From: Arsukibacterium sp.
GTDB taxonomy: Bacteria > Pseudomonadota > Gammaproteobacteria > Enterobacterales > Alteromonadaceae
DNA length: 64,000 nucleotides
Direction: 5' to 3'
Assembly (NCBI RefSeq): GCF_018402695.1
Contig: NZ_JAGYIM010000016.1
Location: forward strand, 1-64,000
The position numbers and the translations under genes are program-made. Under the pieces are notes generated by a model. The model was not told the DNA's origin and made no database searches. It saw nothing but the letters and a program-made list of their open reading frames with translations. Positions 33,728-42,264 of this stretch are shown piece after piece. The stretch's first letter is position 1, and each line of letters starts with the position of its first letter.

Positions 33728-35464
33728 ATGGCTCTGATTAGGCACATTAAAGTTGAAAATTTTCGTTCAATTCGCAATGCAGAGTGGTATCCGAAACCGG
33801 GGCTTAACTGCTTAATTGGACCTGGTGATTCCGGTAAGTCGTCACTATTAGATGCAATTGACCTTGTACTTGGAGCTCGGCGCTCTTATCCCTTTAGTGA
33901 CGCTGATTTTCATCTAATGAATACAAATACCCCTATAAAAATAACAGCTACGATAGGGGCATTAGATGAAGACCTGAAAAATCTGGAAGCTTACGGAAAT
34001 TTCTTCCGAGGATTTGATGCGGTTCGCGAGAAAATTAATGACGAACCGGGTCAAAATGATGAGGTAGTGCTAACAATTCAGCTCATAGTTAGTGAAGATT
34101 TGGAACCTGAATGGTGGTTGTTCTCTGAGCGAGCAACTCAATCCGGGATCGAAAGACGCTTGCAATGGAAACATAGGGAATTGCTGGCTCCAACTCGATT
34201 GGGCACAACAGCAAGTCATCATTTGGCTTGGGGAAGTCGCTCAATACTCAACAAATTGTCTGAGGAAACTTTTGATGTCTCCACGATACTCGCGCAACTC
34301 AGTCGCCAAACTCGTGAAAGCTTTGCTGCACAGGAACTTCCCGAGTTAGGGGGAGTATTGGGCCAAGTTCGAACTATCGCCAATTCTTTGGGTGTTCCAG
34401 TGGGGGAGTTAAAAGCACTCCTTGATGTTAATGGCGTCTCACTAACAAATGGCGCTATTAGCCTACACAACACAGACAACACACCTCTACGTCAGATGGG
34501 GACTGGTTCGTCCCGGTTGCTTATCAGTGGTCTTCAGAAAGCTGCAAGTAGATCTAAGGTAATTATTGTTGATGAAGCGGAGTATGGGCTTGAACCTTAC
34601 CGGATTACCCGACTGCTGAATGAACTCGGTTCAAAAGATACAAACCCTATACGACAGGTTTTCATAACCACTCATTCACCCTATGTGCTGAGAGAACTTC
34701 AAGCGAGCCAACTTCACGTGCTAAGAAAACATATTGCTCGCGCTGGCGAACCGCTATCTCTCGATTCACACACTGTATTTAGTCTTTCTAATGGAGATCA
34801 AGAGCAAGCAACGTTAAGGGCTTGTGCCGAAGCTTTTTTTAGCAAAGCGGTAATTGTGGGAGAAGGCAGCACAGAAGTAGGTATCGTACGAGGGTTGGAT
34901 CTTTATTATCATGATATTGCAGCCCCAGGCTTCCATGATCGTGGAATATTTTGTGCTGATGGAGGCGGAGATAGTTTTTTCAAACGTGCCGAAGTGTTTG
35001 CTAGCCTCGGTTATCCCACCGCAGTAGTCAAAGACTCAGATATAACTACTGCAGCGCATCAATTGCAAATAGAACAGTGTCGTGCGAAAGGTGTATTTAT
35101 ATTTGAGTGGGGCCATGGGATGTCCACTGAAGGAGCTATTTTCAGATGGTGTCCATTAAATGTAATCCCCAGTATGCTTCAGTTGGTTGTCGCGCTTAAC
35201 AGCGAACAAGAAGTGGATCAGCATATTCAAAATGTCTCAGGCAACCAGCTCAGCCTTCAAATGTGTATAGAGCAAACTGCTGATGCAGTAAGACAACCTT
35301 TAGCAGCGGCGGCTGGTAAGTACAAGTGGTTTAAGAACATAGCAAAAGCGGAGCTGCTTGCACGGCAGATTTTATTCCCAAGTTATCAGGATTTTTCTGA
35401 TGAATTTAAGGCTGTCATCGTTAATTTATACCAATGGTCCGTTCAAAATGGTGATCCGCGTTGA
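33728..35464 (+). CDS. gajA: Gabija nuclease GajA (OLD-family ATPase-Toprim)
   Basis: A 578-residue OLD-family endonuclease. The N-terminal ABC-type ATPase has Walker A GPGDSGKSS (31-39), a signature-like GTGSSRLLISGL, Walker B VIIVDEAEYGLEP and the switch histidine in VFITTHSPYVL. The C-terminal Toprim nuclease has VGEGSTEVGIVRGL, CADGGGDSFF and AVVKDSD as metal-binding acids. GajA nicks DNA when nucleotides are depleted during phage growth. The ATG at 33728 starts right at the family N-terminus (MALIRHIKVENFRS); a TTG at 33704 would add eight residues. It overlaps gajB by 4 bases. Confidence 0.92.
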   Translation: MALIRHIKVENFRSIRNAEWYPKPGLNCLIGPGDSGKSSLLDAIDLVLGARRSYPFSDADFHLMNTNTPIKITATIGALDEDLKNLEAYGNFFRGFDAVREKINDEPGQNDEVVLTIQLIVSEDLEPEWWLFSERATQSGIERRLQWKHRELLAPTRLGTTASHHLAWGSRSILNKLSEETFDVSTILAQLSRQTRESFAAQELPELGGVLGQVRTIANSLGVPVGELKALLDVNGVSLTNGAISLHNTDNTPLRQMGTGSSRLLISGLQKAASRSKVIIVDEAEYGLEPYRITRLLNELGSKDTNPIRQVFITTHSPYVLRELQASQLHVLRKHIARAGEPLSLDSHTVFSLSNGDQEQATLRACAEAFFSKAVIVGEGSTEVGIVRGLDLYYHDIAAPGFHDRGIFCADGGGDSFFKRAEVFASLGYPTAVVKDSDITTAAHQLQIEQCRAKGVFIFEWGHGMSTEGAIFRWCPLNVIPSMLQLVVALNSEQEVDQHIQNVSGNQLSLQMCIEQTADAVRQPLAAAAGKYKWFKNIAKAELLARQILFPSYQDFSDEFKAVIVNLYQWSVQNGDPR

Positions 35465-36879
35465 CTGTTCAAACGGTACTGGAGGCTGATCTTGGATTAG
35501 TCATTGCCCCAGCCGGCTGCGGCAAAACTCATCTAATAACCGAGACGCTTAGTATTTCCCAAGACAAACCATACTTGGTCTTGACCCATACAACGGCTGG
35601 AGTTGCCTCTCTTAAACAAAAGCTCAGACGTTTATCTGTGCCTGCGAAAAATTATGTGGTGACAACAATTGATGGGTGGGCGCTCCGCTTAGCAAATTAC
35701 TTTCCAACATTGTGCCCTATTCAATCAAGGCCGGAACAAGGGAACGCTTTCTACCCTGAACTCAGACAAAAAGTTTTGAGTCTTCTTCGCACTGGCCAAA
35801 TCAACGAGATCATTCGAGCATCGTATTCAAGACTCCTCGTTGATGAATATCAGGATTGTGATCTGGTCCAACATCAATTAGTTCAAGAGCTTTCCCTAAC
35901 GCTGCCAACAGTTGTATTCGGAGATCCGATGCAGTGTATATTTAATTTTGGTGGGCCGATGCCAGATTGGATACAGGACGTTGAAGCATACTTCCCGACA
36001 ATAGAGCAACTAAACACACCATGGCGTTGGAACAATGCGGGAACTCCCGCACTGGGGGAGTGGATACTTAACTGCCGACAATTGCTTCACCAAGGGAATA
36101 AAATAGACCTGACGTCTTGTCCTGCGCATGTGTCTCACCATCAACTAACCGGTAATGGTCGATCAGATTTACAGGGCCAGCAAAGCATTCATTATGCTTT
36201 TCTACAAAACTATCCAAATGAGTCATTACTTATATTGGGTGACTCTGCGAAACCCAAAGTCCGACATGAGTTTGCAAAACTGACAGCAAACTTAGATGTG
36301 GTGGAACCAGTAGAATTCAGAGACATAATCACTTCCGCGGTACAGATAGATAACGCTGATGGAATAAATTTGGTTCAAGTCGTACTGAATACTGCAGCGA
36401 ACATGATGACGAATGTTGAGGTTTCGCTAACCTTGCAAAGATTAACCACTATAATGGCTAGGAGAAATCGCACTCCGCCCACTCCGGTCGAACATCATTT
36501 AATCTGCCTTATTCAAGATTGTACACGGGTCAACATTCTCAATGTACTTCAGCAACTGGAAGTCAAACCAGGCGTCAGGATCTATCGAAAATCCGCTTTG
36601 CATGTTCTCAAAGAAGCTATTTCTATTGCAATTCAATCACCTGAGCAAAGTCTTTTTGATGCGGCTTCCAAAGTGAGAGAGCGTATACGACACGTAGGCG
36701 ACAAGCGCATACCCCACAGGGCTATAGGCTCAACTTTATTGCTTAAAGGACTGGAATGTGATCACATAATTATCTTGGATGCAGGAGCCTTAAACTCAAA
36801 AAATCTTTATGTGGCTCTGTCTCGTGGAGCTAAATCTGTCAACGTTTTTGCTAATAGCAATTTCGTTGGTGGTTGGTGA
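35461..36879 (+). CDS. gajB: Gabija helicase-like protein GajB (UvrD/Rep superfamily)
   Basis: A 472-residue superfamily 1 helicase, shorter than housekeeping UvrD or Rep (about 700 residues) as is normal for GajB. Motifs run in order: Walker A IAPAGCGKTHLITE, Ia [42 protein letters not shown] region LNTPWRWNNAG and VI NLYVALSRGAKSV. It senses or processes DNA ends and works with GajA, which forms a tetramer in the known complex. It starts with TTG overlapping the gajA stop. Nothing on the plus strand follows before the island edge. Confidence 0.92.
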   Translation: MTVQTVLEADLGLVIAPAGCGKTHLITETLSISQDKPYLVLTHTTAGVASLKQKLRRLSVPAKNYVVTTIDGWALRLANYFPTLCPIQSRPEQGNAFYPELRQKVLSLLRTGQINEIIRASYSRLLVDEYQDCDLVQHQLVQELSLTLPTVVFGDPMQCIFNFGGPMPDWIQDVEAYFPTIEQLNTPWRWNNAGTPALGEWILNCRQLLHQGNKIDLTSCPAHVSHHQLTGNGRSDLQGQQSIHYAFLQNYPNESLLILGDSAKPKVRHEFAKLTANLDVVEPVEFRDIITSAVQIDNADGINLVQVVLNTAANMMTNVEVSLTLQRLTTIMARRNRTPPTPVEHHLICLIQDCTRVNILNVLQQLEVKPGVRIYRKSALHVLKEAISIAIQSPEQSLFDAASKVRERIRHVGDKRIPHRAIGSTLLLKGLECDHIIILDAGALNSKNLYVALSRGAKSVNVFANSNFVGGW

Positions 36880-36918
36880 GCTTCATTATAATTGTTTATC
36901 CGCTAAGTGTAGCTGAAC

Positions 36919-37359
36919 TCAGAGGCCTCTGTAGCGTGAAGCGTCACTCCAGGTTAATGGGCAAACGTTATGAATTTCGTTAGCAAACTTTAGGCACTGA
37001 GGCGCCGGGTTGTCGTTCAGGTTTGTTGTCTGATTGAGAATTTCTACAGGAGCTGCAGCTTGTTTTGGAACGTAAGTCGAGGTTACGGCGGCGTTCAAAA
37101 GGTGAGCAGCCTCATAGATTTCGACATTAGCACAGTGAAAAAAACCGTCTTTAATCAAGTTTCTTATCTTGAAACTCACATCAACTGAGTTTGCCTCCCG
37201 AATACAACCTGTTTCATACTTTGAATTAGAACTCATATATAAAAAGCCGATACTGGCTTCTGCAGATGGCTTTGCTCGGCTCATCGCCGCAGAGAAAATG
37301 GAAGATAAATTGTAATACCCGATCAAACTAAACAGCGCAAAAAATAGACCAAATTTCAT
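36919..37359 (-). CDS. Small exported or membrane-anchored protein, unrecognised
   Basis: A 146-residue protein with an N-terminal hydrophobic stretch (FGLFFALFSLIGYYNLSSIF) that could be a signal peptide or anchor, and four Cys residues after it (GCIRE, FHCANVE, PQCLKF, NVCPLTW) that could make disulfides in the periplasm. No family is recognised. GAGGA lies 5 bases before the ATG. It stands alone, convergent with gajB, as the last gene before the right edge of the island. Confidence 0.5.
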   Translation of the reverse strand: MKFGLFFALFSLIGYYNLSSIFSAAMSRAKPSAEASIGFLYMSSNSKYETGCIREANSVDVSFKIRNLIKDGFFHCANVEIYEAAHLLNAAVTSTYVPKQAAAPVEILNQTTNLNDNPAPQCLKFANEIHNVCPLTWSDASRYRGL

Positions 37360-37605
37360 GCAGTCCTCGTTACCGTGATCACCAACCAGACGGTGATATA
37401 GAGCACATTCATTAATATCTAATTATACATTTCGATCGCAAATTTTTTTTAAAAAGTATCTTACGAGTTGCTTTCTAACAGATTTAGCTACCTCAGAGCA
37501 GTTTAGTTTTTGGTTTAGAGTGCCTTAAACAGTCGATTAGAGATCGCTTTTTATAGTGACTACGAGCGAATTTTAGGTCAATATGGTACAAGAACAGTAT
37601 ATGTA

Positions 37606-37631
37606 TGCTTGGTTTTATTGTGTAGTAAAAT
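37606..37631. repeat. 26-bp direct repeat, right copy, candidate attachment site
   Basis: It begins TGCTTGGTTTTATTGTGT like the copy at 21145 and differs from it at a single base. It lies between the last accessory gene and the core sbcDC operon. Confidence 0.7.
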
Positions 37632-37852
37632 AACAGAAAATGGCCGACGCTCGATACATAAAATGTAGAGTCGAACCACGTTGGGCGTGTTTAAAATGGG
37701 TAAATGTAAAGTCGTTTGGTGTTTTTGAGGGCGTCTTTACATTTTGAACTTAGCGGGGAGTAATTCTTGGTAAACGTACTGATTTTATTAGATAACTGTC
37801 TTTACACTCTGGTAAGTGTAATAGTCCCGTTTTGACCAACTGTAAGATAACC

Positions 37853-37878
37853 AAAAAGCCTGCTCAGTCAGGCTTTTT
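37853..37878 (+). terminator. Rho-independent terminator before sbcD
   Basis: Perfect 10-bp arms AAAAAGCCTG and CAGGCTTTTT with a 6-base loop; the T run ends the second arm. No plus-strand gene precedes it closely, so it may be the terminator of a core gene that was next to sbcD before the island arrived. Confidence 0.8.
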
Positions 37879-37929
37879 ACTTTGGCCTGGCTGTTCTCTG
37901 AGCGGGATCTCTAAACGGATAGTGCTGAC

Positions 37930-39228
37930 ATGCGAATTCTCCATACATCCGACTGGCATTTAGGTCAGCACTTTATTGGTAAAAGCCGCGCTGCTGAGCA
38001 TGCGGCTTTTTTGCGCTGGCTGGTGGCGCAGGTGAGCGAGCTGAACATTGATGCGCTGATTGTCGCCGGCGATATTTTTGATACAGCCACCCCGCCCAGT
38101 TATGCCCGCGAGCTGTATAACCAGTTTATTGTTGATTTACAGCCAACGGGATGCCAGCTGGTGATCTTGGGCGGCAACCACGATTCGCCGGCGGTACTGG
38201 CCGAAAGCAAACAGCTGCTGGCCAGGCTAAATGCTATTGTGATGCCTGCTATTCCGGCTGACCTGGCTGATCAGTTGTTGGTACTGCATGCTGTGCCAGA
38301 GAAGTCGCAAGGAAAGCAGCATAGCGCACCAGCCTGTTTGCTGGCGGCGGTTCCATTTATCCGGCCGCGCGATGTGTTGCAAAGCCAGGCCGGTCAGAGT
38401 GGCCAGCAAAAGCAACAGGATCTGCAACAGGCCATCGCCCGCCACTACCAGCAGTTATTTGCACTGGCACAGCAATACAATAAACAACATCAGTTGCAAT
38501 TGCCGATAGTCATGACCGGTCATTTAACCACTGTCGGCGTTAGCCAGTCAGAGTCGGTACGCGATATTTATATCGGTACTTTAGAGGCTTTTTCGGCGAG
38601 CCAGTTTCCGGCTGCCGACTATATTGCGCTGGGCCATATTCATCAGGCACAACAGCTGAACAGTAGCACCGATATCCGTTACAGCGGTTCGCCGATACCG
38701 CTGAGTTTTGATGAAGCCCGCCAGCAAAAGCAGTTGTGGTTAATTGAGTTTAACGGCAGCGAAAAAACCATCAATAGTGTTGCTATCCCGTGCTTTCAGC
38801 CGCTGGCCAGTATTAAAACCGATTTAGCCAGTTTGCCGGTGATGCTACAGCCGCTGCTGGATACCTTAGCCGATGATGTCAGCTTATGGCTGGAAGTGGT
38901 AATCAACAGCAGCGATGGCTATTTGACCGACTTGCAGCCCCGGGTAGAACAGCTACTCCGCGATCTGCCGGTAGAGCTACTGAGGCTGCGCCGCGAGCGC
39001 ACCAGCAGTGGTGCTAATTTGCAGCAACTAAAGCAAACCAGCCTGGCTGAACTGTCGCCGGCCGATGTCTGGCAGGCCAGGCTTGCAGATGAAGTATTAA
39101 CCGCAGAGCAGCAACAGCAACTGACAGCGCTGCATCAGCAGGTGTTAGATAGGGTGCAGGACAAGGCGCAGCATACTGAGGCTACCAATAACGATGCCAC
39201 AGCCGGTAATAAGGATAGCCGCGCATGA
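37930..39228 (+). CDS. sbcD: Nuclease SbcCD subunit D
   Basis: A 432-residue Mre11-type phosphoesterase. With SbcC it cuts DNA hairpins and protein-blocked ends. The metal-binding motifs are complete: SDWHLGQHF, VAGDIFDTA, LGGNHDSP, VMTGHLTTVG and ALGHIHQAQQ. The C-terminal cap region (LRLRRERTSSGANLQQL) is normal. The gene overlaps sbcC in ATGA, the usual coupling. Base use returns here to that of the core genome, richer in G+C than the island. Confidence 0.95.
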   Translation: MRILHTSDWHLGQHFIGKSRAAEHAAFLRWLVAQVSELNIDALIVAGDIFDTATPPSYARELYNQFIVDLQPTGCQLVILGGNHDSPAVLAESKQLLARLNAIVMPAIPADLADQLLVLHAVPEKSQGKQHSAPACLLAAVPFIRPRDVLQSQAGQSGQQKQQDLQQAIARHYQQLFALAQQYNKQHQLQLPIVMTGHLTTVGVSQSESVRDIYIGTLEAFSASQFPAADYIALGHIHQAQQLNSSTDIRYSGSPIPLSFDEARQQKQLWLIEFNGSEKTINSVAIPCFQPLASIKTDLASLPVMLQPLLDTLADDVSLWLEVVINSSDGYLTDLQPRVEQLLRDLPVELLRLRRERTSSGANLQQLKQTSLAELSPADVWQARLADEVLTAEQQQQLTALHQQVLDRVQDKAQHTEATNNDATAGNKDSRA

Positions 39229-42200
39229 AAATTCTGGCGGTGCGACTGCAAAACCTGAATTCGTTGCGCGGCGATTGGACCATTGATTTTCGGCTGCCGC
39301 CGTTTGACAGCGCCAGTTTATTTGCCATAGTCGGCCCGACCGGCGCCGGTAAAACCACCATCCTCGATGCGATATGTCTGGCGTTATATCATCAGACTCC
39401 CCGCATAAAAACATCACCTACCAGCAACGAGCTGATGAGCCGGCATAGCAGCGAATGTTTGGCAGAAGTCGAGTTTGAGGTAGCCGGTCAGGGCTACCGG
39501 GCATTCTGGAGTCAGCGCCGCGCCCGCGGTCAGAGCGACGGCAATTTACAGCCAGCAAAAGTAGAGCTGGCCCGGCTGGATGGCACCATTCTCGCTGAAA
39601 AAATCAATGAAAAACTAAAGTTGATTACCGAGCTGACCGGATTAGATTTTGCTCGTTTTACCAAATCAATGTTACTGGCGCAGGGCAGTTTTGCCGCTTT
39701 TTTAAATGCTGACGCCAATGAGCGGGCTGAATTACTGGAAGAGCTGACCGGCACCGATATTTACGGCCGGATCTCCGAGCAGGTATTTAGTGATGCCCGG
39801 CAGCAGAAAACTGCGCTGGAACTACTCCAGGTAAAAGCCTCGGCGACTGAGCTACTTTCTGTACAGCAGCAGCAAGCGTTAACCGCTGAGCTGGCGACGG
39901 TAAAAGCGCAGCTAAGCGAACAGCAACAGGCGCTTAACCAGCAGCGGCAGATACTACAATGGCGTCAGCACGTTACAGCAGCGGAGCAGGCCCTGGCACA
40001 AAGCCGGCAGGAGGTCGCAGAGCTCAGCGCTGAACAGACCCGGCAACAGCCAAAGCTCGCCCGGCTGAAAAACCACCAGCCGGCCAGTAAACTGGCACCG
40101 CTTTACCAGGCATTGCAACAGACGAAACAGCGCCATCAAGACTTGCAGGCAAACCAGCACCAGCTCCAGCAAGAAATTAAGGCGGGCCGCATTGCGCAAG
40201 CCACGCTGTTGTGGCAAGGCTGGCAATGCTTGCTGGCAGATCAGCAGCAGGCAGAGCAGCAACAGCACAAGCTCAGCCAACAGCAGCAGGAACTGCAGCA
40301 ACAGCAACGCATGCTGGCAACAACGTTGCAACAGCAAACCGAGGCTCAAGCAGATGTGAAACAACAGCTGGCAAGCCTGACGCAGGGGGCTGATGCGGCA
40401 ACATTACGCCAGCAATACCAGCGACAACGGGAAGGTTTATATCAGCTGCAACAGGCCAGGCGGTTGCTGGCGCAGCAGCAGAAATGGCAGCAGCAACTTG
40501 CGGACGTGCAGCAGCAGCTTAGCAATAAACAACAGCAACTGGCACCGCTGGCAGAGCAGCTGAGTACCTTGCGCAACCGCTTTAAAAGCCTGACTGAACA
40601 AATTAGCGATAAAAAGCAGTTGTTAGCACAACAGCAACTGATTATGCAGTTATCAGAGCACAGGGTGAATTTGCAGCCAGAGCAGCCTTGTCCGCTGTGC
40701 GGCAGCACCGAGCACCCGGCAGTCAGCGAGTATCAGCAGCTGGATAGTTCGGTTGCGGCGAAACAACTGGTCGAAAAAGAGGTGGAGTTAAGCAGGGTGC
40801 AAACCGAAGGCGAGGCCGCACGCACCCGTCAGGTAGAGCTGAACAGTGCAATAACGCAGTTGCAACAGCAGGCGTTGGCAAAGCAAACAGAGATGGACGA
40901 GCTGCAAAGCCAGTTGCAACCGCTGCTGCAAGGTTTGGTTGACCAGGCACAGTCAGCAGATGACGCTGATTTAACGCAGAGGCTGAGCGAGCTTTGCGAA
41001 CAATTACAACAACAGCTTACAGCCACTGAACAACAGCTTAGCCAGTTGGAACAGCAGCAACAAAAGTTACAGCAGTTGGCAGCTGAACATCAGCAAACAG
41101 AACGCCGGCAAACTGAAATAACTCATCAGCTGGCTCTGCTCAGCCAGCAACAGCAAAATCTGGCTTTGCAGCAAGCGACACGTAGCAGCGAGCTGGCACG
41201 CTGGAAAACACAGTGGCAGGCTCTGCAACATGCCGAGCCCAAAATTGCTATTTCGGAGCATGACCTGGCTGATCTGACAAGCCGGTTGCAACAGCAGCAA
41301 CAACAAATGCAGCGTCTGGAAGGGCAGCAGCAACAATTACAGCATCAGTTGGCCCAGGCCCTAACCGAACAGCAGCAGGCCACACAACAATGGCAACAGG
41401 CTATTGCTGCCAGTGAATTTACCGACGAAGCGGCTTTTCTGCATGCCTTACTTAGCGATACTGAGCTAACTGAACTCACTGAGTTACAACAGAAATTGCA
41501 ACAAGCTGAGGTTGCCGGCAACCGGCTGTTAAACGACCGGCAGCAACGCTTAGACGAGCTCACCAGACAACAGCTCAGCAGCGATTGCGAATCGCAGCTG
41601 CAGCAACAAATCCAGCAGCTCGAACATCAGGTGCAGCAGCTCACCGGGCAGCAGGGCCAGTTACAACATCAGCTAAGCAGTGATAAGCCGCGGCGCGACG
41701 CACAGCAAAGCCTGCTGACAGAGATTGCCCGGGCAGAGCAGCAACTGACGGTGTGGCAACGGCTGAACAGTCTGATTGGTTCGGCTGATGGCGCCAAGTA
41801 CCGGCGCTTTGCCCAGGGCCTGACGTTGCAGCAATTAGTGGTGCTGGCCAACCGGCAGCTGCAGTTGCTGCACAACCGCTACCAGCTGGCACGCCACCCG
41901 AGCGCAGAACTGGAGCTGCAGGTGCTGGACACCTGGCAGGCCGATGCTGCTCGTGATACCAAAACTTTATCGGGTGGCGAGAGTTTTCTGGTCAGTCTGG
42001 CACTGGCACTGGCTCTGTCAGACTTAGTCAGTAATAAAACCAGCATCGATTCGCTATTTTTGGATGAGGGCTTTGGTACCCTGGATGCAGATACCCTGGA
42101 AAGCGCGCTGGCTGTGCTGGATCAGCTCAATGCCAGTGGTAAGATGATCGGCATTATCAGTCACGTGGAAGCACTGAAACAGCGGGTGCCGGTACAAATA

Positions 42201-42254
42201 AAACTGGAAAAACAACAGGGGTTGGGTTTCAGTCAAATTCAGATCAGTCAGTAA
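39225..42254 (+). CDS. sbcC: Nuclease SbcCD subunit C
   Basis: A 1009-residue SMC/Rad50-type ATPase. The N-terminal half-site has GPTGAGKTTILDAICLAL (Walker A); the C-terminal half has LSGGESFLVSLALALAL and SLFLDEGFGTLD (signature and Walker B). Between them lie two long coiled coils joined by the zinc hook CPLCGSTEHP (C489, C492). The coiled coils are exceptionally rich in glutamine (runs such as QQQQQMQRLEGQQQQLQHQ), making the DNA full of CAG/CAA codons. It is coupled to sbcD and ends 10 bases before the convergent c-di-GMP gene. Confidence 0.95.
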   Translation: MKILAVRLQNLNSLRGDWTIDFRLPPFDSASLFAIVGPTGAGKTTILDAICLALYHQTPRIKTSPTSNELMSRHSSECLAEVEFEVAGQGYRAFWSQRRARGQSDGNLQPAKVELARLDGTILAEKINEKLKLITELTGLDFARFTKSMLLAQGSFAAFLNADANERAELLEELTGTDIYGRISEQVFSDARQQKTALELLQVKASATELLSVQQQQALTAELATVKAQLSEQQQALNQQRQILQWRQHVTAAEQALAQSRQEVAELSAEQTRQQPKLARLKNHQPASKLAPLYQALQQTKQRHQDLQANQHQLQQEIKAGRIAQATLLWQGWQCLLADQQQAEQQQHKLSQQQQELQQQQRMLATTLQQQTEAQADVKQQLASLTQGADAATLRQQYQRQREGLYQLQQARRLLAQQQKWQQQLADVQQQLSNKQQQLAPLAEQLSTLRNRFKSLTEQISDKKQLLAQQQLIMQLSEHRVNLQPEQPCPLCGSTEHPAVSEYQQLDSSVAAKQLVEKEVELSRVQTEGEAARTRQVELNSAITQLQQQALAKQTEMDELQSQLQPLLQGLVDQAQSADDADLTQRLSELCEQLQQQLTATEQQLSQLEQQQQKLQQLAAEHQQTERRQTEITHQLALLSQQQQNLALQQATRSSELARWKTQWQALQHAEPKIAISEHDLADLTSRLQQQQQQMQRLEGQQQQLQHQLAQALTEQQQATQQWQQAIAASEFTDEAAFLHALLSDTELTELTELQQKLQQAEVAGNRLLNDRQQRLDELTRQQLSSDCESQLQQQIQQLEHQVQQLTGQQGQLQHQLSSDKPRRDAQQSLLTEIARAEQQLTVWQRLNSLIGSADGAKYRRFAQGLTLQQLVVLANRQLQLLHNRYQLARHPSAELELQVLDTWQADAARDTKTLSGGESFLVSLALALALSDLVSNKTSIDSLFLDEGFGTLDADTLESALAVLDQLNASGKMIGIISHVEALKQRVPVQIKLEKQQGLGFSQIQISQ

Positions 42255-42264
42255 CTAAAGCCAT

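Larger units (their letters stand above)
37360..37929. other. Right edge of the island and junction with the core genome
   Basis: This 570-base gap holds the promoter of the minus-strand gene before it, the right 26-bp repeat (37606-37631), a 10-bp inverted repeat AAATGTAAAG (37702-37711) with its complement (37735-37744), and a terminator (37853-37878) just before sbcD. I see no coding sequence or RNA gene. Confidence 0.5.

Noticed and set aside
37702-37744. 10-bp inverted repeat with a 23-base loop as an integron attC site
   Set aside because: It lacks the R and L core sites and no integrase is present; it is recorded only as part of the junction region.
39954-41892. Long minus-strand open frames rich in Leu, Cys and Ser across sbcC
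   Set aside because: They are the complement of CAG/CAA glutamine tracts in sbcC and have no ribosome sites or family likeness.
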